A stretch of 64,000 nucleotides of DNA from Rhynchopus sp. YZ270_cl-10 (taxonomy: Eukaryota; Euglenozoa; Diplonemea; Diplonemida; Diplonemidae): NCBI GenBank assembly GCA_964035575.1, contig OZ037840.1:558001-622000 (forward strand), given 5' to 3'. The notes beneath the pieces were generated by a model. That model was not told the DNA's origin and did not search any database. It saw nothing but the letters and a program-made list of their open reading frames with translations. Below are positions 39,983 through 49,985 of the stretch, piece by piece (within the stretch, counting starts at the first letter, position 1; each line of letters starts with the position of its first letter). A program made the translations under genes and the position numbers.

Positions 39983-41773
39983 ATGCTGAAGGTGCCGCGA
40001 TGGCTCGAAGATGTGTTATCACTGGACGGGACGCTGGACAAGAAGGAGCAGCAGAAGAGAGTGTTGTTCTTTGCCTTCAACGTGCTCGCATTGTTCTTCA
40101 TTTCGTCATTCGTGGCTTCTTTGAGCACAACGCTGCAGGACAGACCGATTGATGTCATTGGGACTGCTCTCTTCACAATTCCGTGCTGCACAAGTATCTT
40201 AGCTGTGCTGTGCAAGGCAAGACTGAGCACGTCTCTCGTAGTCACAATTTCGTATCTGTACGTAGGTGCAATAGTTTCCTTTGACTTCTCACTGCGTACA
40301 CTCGGCACTACAGTGTGGCCCACACTTGTGCTGGTGGTCGACTTGCTGCTTGTGATGCAAACACCTGCATGCTACACTTTCGCAATAGTCTGCTTCACGA
40401 TTGCATGGCTCCTGCTAATGGGCATAGAGGAACGTGTGCGCTTCGGTCTGCTGGACATGCCTGGTCTAGCACCACAAGGTGGTCCTGACGGGAGAAGGAG
40501 TTACTTCGACTCCTTCGTCGGGTGTACTGACCTCCCATGTCCACGTGACACGACTCAGATTATTTTTTCTTCGTTGTCGGTGTTCGTGATAGACTTTGTT
40601 GTCACGCGTCAGTTTGGGTATGAAATTCTGAAGGAGCAGGCATCGATGGAGAGGACGATCAACGCTGTGCAGGAGATCGCCTCCCTTCTTGCGGGGTACG
40701 ACGTGGAGAAGGTGGCACAACTGCTTGAGGCTCATGAACACGAGCTGCCTGAGGGGATGACGACGGCACTGCGGTGTCTTGAGGAGAACCTGCGTGTGTA
40801 CAAGGCGTACCTCCCGCAGACGTGTCTGCCGTTTGAGAGACTGGCGACTGACGCTTTTTCCTCGGTGGAGGTGTCTTGTGAGTCTGTGTCGTTGCCGTCG
40901 TCTGTATCATCTGAAAGAGGAAAGACTGTGTTCCAGCAGACTTTGGACCTCTCGTTCACAAAGGCAACACTGCTGACACTGAACATCAAAGACACGTTGC
41001 ACCTCTTGGAGGAGGACAGTGCAAGCTTCTCCGACCTGTTCACAACTCTTCTTCAGAAGACGTTGCAGGCAACAGAAACGCGTCGTGGGATGGTGGACGT
41101 CTTTGTTGGGGACAGGATCCACTGCTCGTTCAACACATCAAAGCAGTGTGCGTCACACGCAACCTCAGCACTGCACGCTGTCACATTGTTGCTGCGTGGT
41201 GGTGATGCCATTGCACCACACGTGAACATGGGAGTTGCGACTGGGAAGGTGCTGCGTGGTGACATGGGGTGTGCAGTGATGCGCCGCTTCAGCATGGTGG
41301 GTGCTCTTGTGCGTGACGTGAACGTGCTGGAACGTGCAGGCCGTGTGTTGGGGTGCAGTGTGCTGTGCAACCGCCTCTGCTTCAGCGATGCTGAGTGCGA
41401 GCACCACTTACGATTGATTCCTTGCAAGGTTGAAGTTGGTGAGTCCCGTGAGGAGGTTGTTGCTGAGTTGGTTGTGCCGAAGAAGGCAGCGGCGCACAGA
41501 CAAGAAGCAGAGTGGATGTACATGCTGGAAGGCAACAAGCAGTGGTATGAGTACAACACAGCAGTCCTTGGGTACCTGCAGGGCGACGTCTCTGCTTCCG
41601 CAGTGGCAGCAGCAGCAGCGTGCAGCAAGGTTGGTGGGGATAATGCCGACAATATTGCCCAGGACGTCTGGGGGGTCTCGGTCGACATTGCTCAGTTCTC
41701 GGAGGTGTGCGAAGTTTTACAGCTTCCTGTGCAGACGAGACGGATTGCGAGCATGACCACAAATACGAGTTAG
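39983..41773 (+). CDS. Membrane pseudo-adenylate cyclase B, 596 aa
   Basis: The start is ATG 39983 (ACACAATGCTGAAG, MLKVPRWLEDVLSLDG). The frame stays open 26 codons upstream, but that DNA is also leader in paralogs C-E, so I prefer the internal ATG. The membrane part is a second type (FISSFVASLSTTLQDRP, FTIPCCTSILAVLCKARL) distinct from A. From the coiled linker onward it is nearly identical to A, including the non-catalytic LLTLNIKDT and VRDVNVLERAG sites and the tail SEVCEVLQLPVQTRR. The intergenic 245 bp before B and before C are nearly the same, marking a ~2.02-kb tandem duplication unit. Confidence 0.85.
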   Translation: MLKVPRWLEDVLSLDGTLDKKEQQKRVLFFAFNVLALFFISSFVASLSTTLQDRPIDVIGTALFTIPCCTSILAVLCKARLSTSLVVTISYLYVGAIVSFDFSLRTLGTTVWPTLVLVVDLLLVMQTPACYTFAIVCFTIAWLLLMGIEERVRFGLLDMPGLAPQGGPDGRRSYFDSFVGCTDLPCPRDTTQIIFSSLSVFVIDFVVTRQFGYEILKEQASMERTINAVQEIASLLAGYDVEKVAQLLEAHEHELPEGMTTALRCLEENLRVYKAYLPQTCLPFERLATDAFSSVEVSCESVSLPSSVSSERGKTVFQQTLDLSFTKATLLTLNIKDTLHLLEEDSASFSDLFTTLLQKTLQATETRRGMVDVFVGDRIHCSFNTSKQCASHATSALHAVTLLLRGGDAIAPHVNMGVATGKVLRGDMGCAVMRRFSMVGALVRDVNVLERAGRVLGCSVLCNRLCFSDAECEHHLRLIPCKVEVGESREEVVAELVVPKKAAAHRQEAEWMYMLEGNKQWYEYNTAVLGYLQGDVSASAVAAAAACSKVGGDNADNIAQDVWGVSVDIAQFSEVCEVLQLPVQTRRIASMTTNTS

Positions 41774-42006
41774 TGAGCTGTGACAGTTTTGTTTTTGCGT
41801 GCTGTTCTTCGGACACAACGTGTCCCTGACAGTGATTTCTGCCTTGCTCGTGAAGACACATGTCTTTCTAGATAAGTGTCGCCATTGCATGACCCGAGTA
41901 GCTGAGGTACTGAGACACAGGATAAAAGATGTTACTTCATTTCTCCACTTCCAATCACTCACCCCACCCCCTGTACAGACACAGCAGGGACAACTTGTCA
42001 TACACA

Positions 42007-43797
42007 ATGCTGAAGGTGCCGCGATGGCTCGAAGATGTGTTATCACTGGACGGGACGCTGGACAAGAAGGAGCAGCAGAAGAGAGTGTTGTTCTTCGCCT
42101 TCAACGTGCTCGCATTGTTCTTCATTTCGTTATTCGTGGCCTCTGTCAGCACAACGCTGCAGGACAGACCGATTGATGTCATTGGGACTGCTCTCTTCAC
42201 AATTCCGTGCTGCACAAGTATCTTAGCTGTGCTGTGCAAGGCAAGACTGAGCACGTCTCTCGTTGTCACAATCTCGTATCTGTACGTAGGTGCAATAGTT
42301 TCCTTTGACTTCTCACTGCGTACACTCGGCACTACAGTGTGGCCCACACTTGTGCTGGTGGTCGACTTGCTGCTTGTGATGCAAACACCTGCATGCCACA
42401 CTGTAGCAATAGTCTGCTTCACGATTGCATGGCTCCTGCTAATGGGCATAGAGGAACGTGTGCGCTTCGGTCTGCTGGACATGCCTGGTCTAGCACCACA
42501 AGGTGGTCCTGACGGGAGAAGGAGTTACTTCGACTCCTTCGTCGGGTGTACTGACCTCCCATGTCCACGTGACACGACTCAAATGCTTCTTTCTTCGTTG
42601 TCGGTGTTCGTGATAGACTTTGTTGTCACACGTCAGTTTGGGTATGAAATTCTGAAGGAGCAGGCATCAATGGAGAGGACGATCAACGCTGTGCAGGAGA
42701 TCGCCTCCCTTCTTGCGGGGTACGACGTGGAGATGGTGGCGGAGCTGCTTGAGGCTCACGAACACGAGCTGCCTGAGGGGATGACGACGGCACTGCGGTG
42801 TCTTGAGGAGAACCTGCGTGTGTACAAGGCGTACCTCCCGCAGACGTGCCTGCCGTTTGAGAGACGGGTGACTGATGCTTTTCGCTTGGAGGTGTCTTGC
42901 TACGGGTCTGTGTCATCTCATGTGTCGTCTCCTGAGTCTCCTGCCGCATCTGGAAGGAGGAAGACTATGGTCCCGCAGGCTTTGGACCTCTCGTTCACAA
43001 GTGCAACACTGCTGACACTGAACATCAAAGACACGTTGCACCGCTTGGAGGAGGACAGTGCACGCTTCTCCGACCTGTTCACAACTCTTCTTCAGAAGAC
43101 GTTGCAAGCAACAGAAGTGCGTCGTGGGATGGTGGACGTTTTTGTTGGGGACAGGATCCACTGCTCGTTCAACGCGTCGAAAGCATGTGCGTCGCACGCA
43201 TCCTCAGCACTGCACGCTGTCACATTGTTGCTGCGTGGTGGTGATGCCATTGCACCACATGTGAACATGGGAGTTGCGACTGGGAAGGTGCTGCGTGGTG
43301 ATATGGGGTGTGCAGTGATGCGCCGCTTCAGCATGGTGGGCACCCTTGTGCGTGACGTGAACGTGCTGGAACGTGCAGGCCGTGTGTTGGGGTGCAGTGT
43401 GCTGTGCAACCGCCTCTGCTTCAGCGATGCTGAGTGCGAACACCACTTACGATTGGTTCCTTGCAAGGTGGAAGTTGGTGAGTCCCGTGAGGAGATTGTT
43501 GCTGAGTTGGTTGTGTCGAAGGAGGCAGCGGCACAAGAAGAAGGAGAGTGGATGTACATGCTGGAAGGCAACAAGCAGTGGGAGCAGTACAACACAGCAG
43601 TCCGCGGGTACCTGCGGGGAAGTGTGTCCGCCGCTGCAGCAGCAACGGCAGTAGCAGCCGCGATAGAAAAAATTGACGATACTACTGATTGTAACATTCC
43701 TGAGTTCTCGGAGGTGTGCGAAGTTTTACAGCTTCCTGTGCAGACGAGACGGATTGCGAACCTGAACACAAACTCTTCTGGTGCTTGTGTGAAGTGA
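42007..43797 (+). CDS. Membrane pseudo-adenylate cyclase C, 596 aa
   Basis: Starts at ATG 42007. The N-terminal half is almost identical to B. The hinge switches to a different version (SCYGSVSSHVSSPESPAASG) shared only with D. The cyclase-like domain again lacks the metal Asp (LLTLNIKDT), the adenine Lys and the Asn/Arg pair. The tail has an Ala-rich run (SAAAAATAVAAAIEK) in place of the AB tail and ends LQLPVQTRR plus a short Ser/Asn tail. B and C came from one tandem duplication, and C later received D-type (or gave D) C-terminal sequence. Confidence 0.85.
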   Translation: MLKVPRWLEDVLSLDGTLDKKEQQKRVLFFAFNVLALFFISLFVASVSTTLQDRPIDVIGTALFTIPCCTSILAVLCKARLSTSLVVTISYLYVGAIVSFDFSLRTLGTTVWPTLVLVVDLLLVMQTPACHTVAIVCFTIAWLLLMGIEERVRFGLLDMPGLAPQGGPDGRRSYFDSFVGCTDLPCPRDTTQMLLSSLSVFVIDFVVTRQFGYEILKEQASMERTINAVQEIASLLAGYDVEMVAELLEAHEHELPEGMTTALRCLEENLRVYKAYLPQTCLPFERRVTDAFRLEVSCYGSVSSHVSSPESPAASGRRKTMVPQALDLSFTSATLLTLNIKDTLHRLEEDSARFSDLFTTLLQKTLQATEVRRGMVDVFVGDRIHCSFNASKACASHASSALHAVTLLLRGGDAIAPHVNMGVATGKVLRGDMGCAVMRRFSMVGTLVRDVNVLERAGRVLGCSVLCNRLCFSDAECEHHLRLVPCKVEVGESREEIVAELVVSKEAAAQEEGEWMYMLEGNKQWEQYNTAVRGYLRGSVSAAAAATAVAAAIEKIDDTTDCNIPEFSEVCEVLQLPVQTRRIANLNTNSSGACVK

Positions 43798-44176
43798 GCA
43801 ACAGTCTACGTGGCACCGTCTCCACTACTCCACCTCTATACTTCTCAACCACTCTCTTTGTTACACTGTTGCCGTGCTCGCCACTGCTTTCAAAAAAGTG
43901 GCAGGGCGTGTCTACCGCTTTACACATTTTCCCCCACCCACAGACGTATATACCCCGACCACCCATCAGTCTGCATTTCCCTTTTCTCAGATTTCCCGCA
44001 CTGCCTGAACTTATCAGGGTTTACCTTGTACGAAACAGAACCGTGCAGCTTCTTCAACTTCTTCCATCAACATCCCCAGTCGTTGTCTCCGGTTTCCTTC
44101 CTGATCCCTTCAACAACCTGATTGACATCAGTCCTGCATTCCGTGTCAATAGAGAAGGGAACCTACAACTTTGCAG

Positions 44177-44578
44177 ATGAACGACCTTCAATGTGTCAAA
44201 CAACGTCTGACGCAGGCGGTTCTTGACGACCCGCATCAACGAGAACATGCGTTGCACACCTGGCCGTTCCTATTGGTAACAATAGAAGCTGTGCTGAGGC
44301 CTTTCCGCACGTCTCCCGAAGAGCAGCAGGCTTTTTTCTCTTCGACTGTATCGCTCCTTCACCCTTTTCGTGTAAGGACACATAATTCTTGCGTAGTCAA
44401 CACCACAAACGACCCCACCTTTCAGGTGCTTGTCTATCGAAACACACTTCTTTTTAGTCTGCGTTCGCACGTCTCCAGTGACCGAGCAACAGGAGCTGCG
44501 TGTAGCTGTGCGGCATTTATCACAGCACCCCTCACCCCACATTTATGCAAACACAGGAGGTACAACTGCTCAGACACA
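44177..44578 (+). other. In-frame leader open for 134 codons upstream of pseudo-cyclase D
   Basis: From ATG 44177 (just after TTTGCAG) the frame is open into D with no stop. The same leader occurs before E at 46763-47161 with two or so base changes. The last ~40 bases (ACACAGGAGGTACAAC) are homologous to non-translated leader before B and C, which favours 5' UTR over protein. If translated it adds a soluble N-terminal domain of unknown type. 43798-44176 before it is intergenic without recognised content. Confidence 0.4.
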
Positions 44579-46363
44579 ATGCTGAAGGTGCCGCGATGGC
44601 TCGAAAATGCGTTATCACTGGACGGGACGCTGGACAAGAAAGAGTGGCAGAAGAGAGTGTTGTTCTTTGCCTTCAACGTGATCGGGTTGTTCTTTGTGAT
44701 GATGAACACCGCTGTGTCTGTCGGTGTGTACGAGAGCCGCCCTGTATCAATAGTTGGGGGCGTATGCTACTTCACAGGCGCCGCCATAGGGCTGGGGAAC
44801 GTTCTCATGAAGCGCCAGCTCACGACACGTGTCGTTGTGACAGTGGCGTACATTTACGTTGCAGCAATCCTGCTGATAGACGTCACGTCACGCACACTAG
44901 GGATGACTGTCTGGGCCACTCTGGTGCTGGTTGTGGACCTGCTCTTGGTGATGCAGGTGCCACAGCGTTACACTGCGGGGATCGTGCTGTTGACAATTGT
45001 ATGGCTGATCGTGATGTCGATGGAGGAAGGCTTCCGGTTTGGTGTGTTCGACCTGCCTGGGCTTGTGCCGCAAGAGGGTGAGAATGGGAGAAAGGCGCAT
45101 TTCAGTCACAACTGTGCTGAGCTTCCTTGTGCAAGCGACACAAGCCAGCAACTCATCCATGCGCTTGCTGTCTTCGTAATAGACTTCGTCGTAACTCGAC
45201 AATTTGCACGTGACATCCTGAGAGAGCAAAAGTCGATGGAGAGGACGATCAGCACTGTGCAGGAGATTGCCTCCCTTCTTGCGGGGTACGACGTGGAGAA
45301 GGTGGCACACCTGCTGGGGGCTCATGAACATGAACTGCCTGAGGGGATGACGACGGCACTGCGGAGTCTTGAGCAGAACCTGCGTGTGTACAAGGCGTAC
45401 CTCCCGCAGACGTGTCTGCCGTTTGAGAGACGGGTGACTGAGGCTTTTCGCTTGGAGGTGTCTTGCTACGGGTCTGTGTCATCTCATGTGTCGTCTCCTG
45501 AGTCTCCTGCCGCATCTGGAAGGAGGAAGACTATGGTCCCGCAGGCTTTGGACCTCTCGTTCACAAGTGCAACACTGCTGACACTGAACATCAAAGACAC
45601 GTTGCACCGCTTGGAGGAGGACAGTGCACGCTTCTCCGACCTGTTCACAACTCTTCTTCAGAAGACGTTGCAAGCAACAGAAGTGCGTCGTGGGATGGTG
45701 GACGTTTTTGTTGGGGACAGGATCCACTGCTCGTTCAACGCATCAAAGCAGTGTGCACCACACGCATCCTCAGCACTGCACGCTGCCATATTGTTGCTGC
45801 GTGGTGGTGATGCCATTGCACCACACGTGAACATGGGAGTTGCGACTGGGAAGGTGCTGCGTGGTGACATGGGGTGTGCAGTGATGCGCCGCTTCAGCAT
45901 GGTGGGTGCTCTTGTGCGTGACGTGAACGTGCTGGAACGTGCTGGCCGTGTGTTGGGGTGCAGTGTGCTGTGCAACCGCCTCTGCTTCAGCGATGCTGAG
46001 TGCGAACACCACTTACGATTGGTTCCTTGCAAGGTGGAAGTTGGTGAGTCCCGTGAGGAGATTGTTGCTGAGTTGGTTGTGTCGAAGGAGGCAGCGGCAC
46101 AAGAAGAAGGAGAGTGGATGTACATGCTGGAAGGCAACAAGCAGTGGGAGCAGTACAATATAGCAATGCGTGGGTACCTGCGGGGTAATGTGTCCGCCGC
46201 TGCAGCAGCAACGGCAGTAGCAGCCGCGATAGCAAAAGTTGACGATAATACCGATTGTAACATTCCTGAGTTCTCGGAGGTGTGCGAAGTTTTACAGCTT
46301 CCCGTGCAGACGAGACGGATTGCGAACATGAACACAAACTCTTCCAATGCTTGTGTGAAGTGA
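44579..46363 (+). CDS. Membrane pseudo-adenylate cyclase D, 594 aa (728 aa if the leader is translated)
   Basis: The family start is MLKVPRWLENALSLDG at 44579. The membrane half is A-type (MMNTAVSVGVYESRPV, LGNVLMKRQLTTRVVV, GVFDLPGLVPQEGENG). The C-terminal half, hinge SCYGSVSSHVSSPESPAASG and Ala-rich tail are C-type. D is therefore a mosaic of A-like and C-like halves joined near the coiled linker. The cyclase-like domain has the same loss of catalytic residues. The frame is also open for 134 codons upstream from ATG 44177. Confidence 0.85.
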   Translation: MLKVPRWLENALSLDGTLDKKEWQKRVLFFAFNVIGLFFVMMNTAVSVGVYESRPVSIVGGVCYFTGAAIGLGNVLMKRQLTTRVVVTVAYIYVAAILLIDVTSRTLGMTVWATLVLVVDLLLVMQVPQRYTAGIVLLTIVWLIVMSMEEGFRFGVFDLPGLVPQEGENGRKAHFSHNCAELPCASDTSQQLIHALAVFVIDFVVTRQFARDILREQKSMERTISTVQEIASLLAGYDVEKVAHLLGAHEHELPEGMTTALRSLEQNLRVYKAYLPQTCLPFERRVTEAFRLEVSCYGSVSSHVSSPESPAASGRRKTMVPQALDLSFTSATLLTLNIKDTLHRLEEDSARFSDLFTTLLQKTLQATEVRRGMVDVFVGDRIHCSFNASKQCAPHASSALHAAILLLRGGDAIAPHVNMGVATGKVLRGDMGCAVMRRFSMVGALVRDVNVLERAGRVLGCSVLCNRLCFSDAECEHHLRLVPCKVEVGESREEIVAELVVSKEAAAQEEGEWMYMLEGNKQWEQYNIAMRGYLRGNVSAAAAATAVAAAIAKVDDNTDCNIPEFSEVCEVLQLPVQTRRIANMNTNSSNACVK

Positions 46364-46762
46364 GCAACAGTTTAAGTGTGAGACCGGTGTCTACATCTCT
46401 ATCGCCCGACCTCTCTGTTTACACTGCTCCCGTGCTCTGCCACTGCTTTCAAAAGTAGCAGAGCGGGTTTACGGCTTTACCCATTTTGACAATGATCTCT
46501 CGAGAAACCACCCCCACCCCCAGACGTATATACCCCGACCACCCATCAGTCTGCATTTCCCTTTTCTCAGATTTCCTGCACTGCCTGAACTTGCATCAGG
46601 GTTTACTTTTCCACCTTGTAGGAAACAGACCCGCGCAGCCTTCCATTTTCCATCAACATCCCCAGTCGTTGTCTCCGGTTTCCTTCCTGATCCCTGCAAC
46701 AACCTGCTCGACATCAGTCCTGCATTCCGTGTCAATAGAGAAGGGAACCTACAACTTTGCAG

Positions 46763-47161
46763 ATGAACGACCTTCAATGTGTCAAACAACGTCTGACGCA
46801 GGCGGTTCTTGACGACCCGCATCAACGAGAACATGCGTTGCACACCTGGCCGTTCCTATTGGTAACAATAGAAGCTGTGCTGAGGCCTTTCCGCACGTCT
46901 CCCGAAGAGCAGCAGGCTTTTTTCTCTTCGACTGTATCGCTCCTTCACCCTTTTCGTGTAAGGACACATAATTCTTGCGTAGTCAACACCACAAACGACC
47001 CCACCTTTCAGGTGCTTGTCTATCGAAACACACTTCTTTTTAGTCTGCGTTCGCACGTCTCCAGTGACCGAGCAACAGGAGCTGCATGTAGCTGTGCGGC
47101 ATTTATCACAGCACCCCTCACCCCACATTTACGCAAACACAGGAGGTACAACAACTGCACA
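46763..47161 (+). other. In-frame leader open for 133 codons upstream of pseudo-cyclase E
   Basis: Duplicate of the D leader (44177-44578); the ATG again directly follows TTTGCAG. It is kept in frame despite a 3-bp length change near its end (YNNCT versus YNCSDT before the family Met). 46364-46762 upstream is partly duplicated from the D upstream region. Confidence 0.4.
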
Positions 47162-48934
47162 ATGCTGAAGGTGCCGCGATGGCTCGAAAATGTGTTATCA
47201 CTGGACGGGACGCTGGACAAGAAGGAGCAGCAGAAGAGAGTGTTGTTCTTTGCCTTCAACGTGCTCGCGTTCTTCTTCATTTCGTTATTCGTGGCTTCTT
47301 TGAGCACAACGCTGCAGGACAGACCGATTGATGTCATTGGGACTGCTCTCTTCACAATTCCGTGCTGCACAAGTATCTTAGCTGTGCTGTGCAAGGCAAG
47401 ACTGAGCACGTCTCTCGTTGTCACAATCTCGTATCTGTACGTAGGTGCAATAGTTTCCTTTGACTTCTCACTGCGTACACTCGGTGCTACAGTGTGGGCC
47501 GCACTTGTGCTGGTGGTCGACTTGCTGCTTGTGATGCAAACACCTGCACGCTACACTGTAGCAATAGTCTGCTTCACGATTGCATGGCTAGTGGTCATGG
47601 CGATGGAAGAACGTGTGCGCTTCGGTCTGCTGGACATGCCTGGTCTAGCACCACAAGGTGGTGCAGACGGGAGAAGGAGTTACTTCGACTCCTTCGTCGG
47701 GTGTACTGACCTCCCATGTCCACGTGACACGACTCAAATGCTTCTTTGTTCGTTGTCGGTGTTCGTGATAGACTTTGTTGTCACACGTCAGTTTGCGCAT
47801 GAAATCCTGAAGGAGCAGACATCAATGGAGCGGACGATCAACGCTGTGCAGGAGATTGCGTCGCTGCTTGCGGGGTACGATGTGGAGAAGGTGGCACAAC
47901 TGCTTGAGGCTCATGAACACGAGCTGCCTGAGGGGATGACGACGGCACTGCGGAGTCTTGAGCAGAACCTGCGTGTGTACAAGGCGTACCTCCCGCAGAC
48001 GTGTCTGACGTTTGAGCAGAGGATACCAGAATTTGAGCTTTCAAGCAGAGGTGTGGGTGACAGTTGCCCTATTGACACACCACCCTCGCTTTCACGAACG
48101 AGTTCGAAAGAATCGCTTTACCGAACAGTTCTCCCGCTTTCGTTGGACTTGTCTTTTACGTGTGCCACACTGCTGACACTGAACATCAAAGACACGTTGC
48201 ACCGCTTGGAGGAGGACAGTGCACGCTTCTCCGACCTGTTCACAACTCTTCTTCTGAAGGCGTTGCAAGCAACAGAAGTGCGTCGTGGGATGGTGGACGT
48301 CTTTGTTGGGGACAGGATTCACTGCTCGTTCAACACGTCGAAACAGTGTGCGTCACACGCAACCTCAGCACTGCACGCTGTCACATTGTTGCTGCGTGGT
48401 GGTGATGCCATTGCACCACACGTGAACATGGGAGTTGCGACTGGGAAGGTGCTGCGTGGTGACATGGGGTGTGCAGTGATGCGCCGCTTCAGCATGGTAG
48501 GCACACTTGTACGTGACGTGAACGTACTGGAACGTGCAGGCCGTGTGTTGGGGTGCAGTGTGCTGTGCAACCGCCTCTGCTTCAAGGAATCTGAGTGCGA
48601 ACACCACTTACGATTGGTTCCTTGCAAGGTGGAAGTTGGTGAGTCCCGTGAGGAGGTTGTTGCTGAGTTGGTTGTGCCGAAGGAGGCAGCGGCGGACACA
48701 CCTGAAGCGGAATGGATGTACATGCTGGAAGGCAACAAGCAGGGGGAGCAGTACAACACCGCAGTGCGTGGGTACCTACGGGGCGAGGTGTCTGCGAGTT
48801 CAGTGGCTGAAGCATCCCAAAGCGGCAGCAACAGAGAAGCTATGTGCAAAGCCGACGAGCTACCTGCACAGTGCGAGGTGCTGCAGCTGTCTGTGCACGC
48901 GAAGAGGCCGGCAGCTTCTCTGACTATGGTATGA
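47162..48934 (+). CDS. Membrane pseudo-adenylate cyclase E, 590 aa (723 aa if the leader is translated)
   Basis: Starts at MLKVPRWLENVLSLDG at 47162. The membrane half is B/C-type (FISLFVASLSTTLQDRP). The hinge is unique (RGVGDSCPIDTPPSLSRTSS) and matches no paralog. After it the cyclase-like domain returns to near identity (LLTLNIKDT, VDVFVGDRIHCSF, LVRDVNVLERAG, still non-catalytic). The C-terminal tail differs from all others (SQSGSNREAMCKADELPAQ). Last gene of the array; its upstream region and leader come from a ~2.59-kb duplication with D. Confidence 0.85.
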   Translation: MLKVPRWLENVLSLDGTLDKKEQQKRVLFFAFNVLAFFFISLFVASLSTTLQDRPIDVIGTALFTIPCCTSILAVLCKARLSTSLVVTISYLYVGAIVSFDFSLRTLGATVWAALVLVVDLLLVMQTPARYTVAIVCFTIAWLVVMAMEERVRFGLLDMPGLAPQGGADGRRSYFDSFVGCTDLPCPRDTTQMLLCSLSVFVIDFVVTRQFAHEILKEQTSMERTINAVQEIASLLAGYDVEKVAQLLEAHEHELPEGMTTALRSLEQNLRVYKAYLPQTCLTFEQRIPEFELSSRGVGDSCPIDTPPSLSRTSSKESLYRTVLPLSLDLSFTCATLLTLNIKDTLHRLEEDSARFSDLFTTLLLKALQATEVRRGMVDVFVGDRIHCSFNTSKQCASHATSALHAVTLLLRGGDAIAPHVNMGVATGKVLRGDMGCAVMRRFSMVGTLVRDVNVLERAGRVLGCSVLCNRLCFKESECEHHLRLVPCKVEVGESREEVVAELVVPKEAAADTPEAEWMYMLEGNKQGEQYNTAVRGYLRGEVSASSVAEASQSGSNREAMCKADELPAQCEVLQLSVHAKRPAASLTMV

Positions 48935-49269
48935 CCCTTCTTGTGAGCTATGTTACGGAAGTAAAATGGTTTTCTTAGAACATATTACACAGCCCCGTTA
49001 ACACGAAAACGTTTCCTCCGTCTTTACTAACGTGCCATGGATATAAAAGGCACCCAGGCAACCATGTTGCACACAGTTTGTCGTGTTGTTGAGGGTTACA
49101 CAGAGCGAGAGTAAAGTTGAAACCCACCTCTATTCTATTCTTAAACGGGCAGAGGACCCCCAACCGGACCCTGCATCACAACAGACTTAACGACCTACGT
49201 CTCCAACATTCCTTTTATTCATCTGACCGATGAAAGGAAGCGGGAGTAGGGCAAGATGTCACCCACGAA

Positions 49270-49365
49270 ATGGATTGTAGGACCGCATGGTTGGGGGGGT
49301 CCACCCACGATGCACCGGTCATTGTACCAAAAGGTACACTGTCATGTATTTCAAGTCAATTTTCT
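49270..49365 (+). repeat. Module M5 copy
   Basis: GCATGGTTGGGGGGGTCCAC, then GGTCATTGTACCAAAAGGTA, CACTGTCATGTATTTCAAGT and CAATT. TGTACC/GGTACA forms a hairpin. Confidence 0.6.
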
Positions 49366-49889
49366 TCTGACTCATCCATATTTTATATTATTGCGGAAGA
49401 AGTTAATTTGTTCCACATACCAGACTACGTCACCCCCCCTCTACAGTGAACGCCGTGAGACATGCTTTGCAAGTAGGATAGTGTTCGGTTGTCTGTGCGA
49501 ACGCTGCTGAATGCGTTTCCTGACCAACAGCGAATGAGGGAGAGAAAAAAAAAAATGGAAACCTCCATCCTGTATGGTGTGCGCAAGAGTTTACCACCTA
49601 TCAGAAGCAACGACAGTACCGCAGCCTTCTGCGCAAGGGCCTGCTGTCGATGTGTACAAAGAAAAGCTGGCAGCTGGGATTGTTTCTTTTGCATACCTGG
49701 TGCCCCAGAAATCCAAAATACCAAGTACGCAACAACTACGCAAGAAGTACGCAATATAGGGCATTTCTGTATTTTTTTTTTTTTTTTTTTTGTGCACAAA
49801 GTGCGCAACAAGCGCGCAAGAAGTACGCAATATGGGGTCGTCAGGAGTACCAATACCGAGTTTTTTGTAGATGTAAACCACACAAATGG

Positions 49890-49985
49890 ATGTAGGACTG
49901 CATGGTTGGGTGTCCACCCCCCGGTACAGCCGGTCATTGTACCAAAGGTACACTGTTCACGAGAGGGCTTTGTATTTCAACTCTA
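49890..49985 (+). repeat. Module M5 copy
   Basis: GCATGGTTGGGTGTCCACCC, GGTCATTGTACCAAAGGTAC, CACGAGAGGGCTTTGTATTT. Includes the CACGAGAGGG segment absent from the 49270 copy but present at 2055. Confidence 0.6.
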
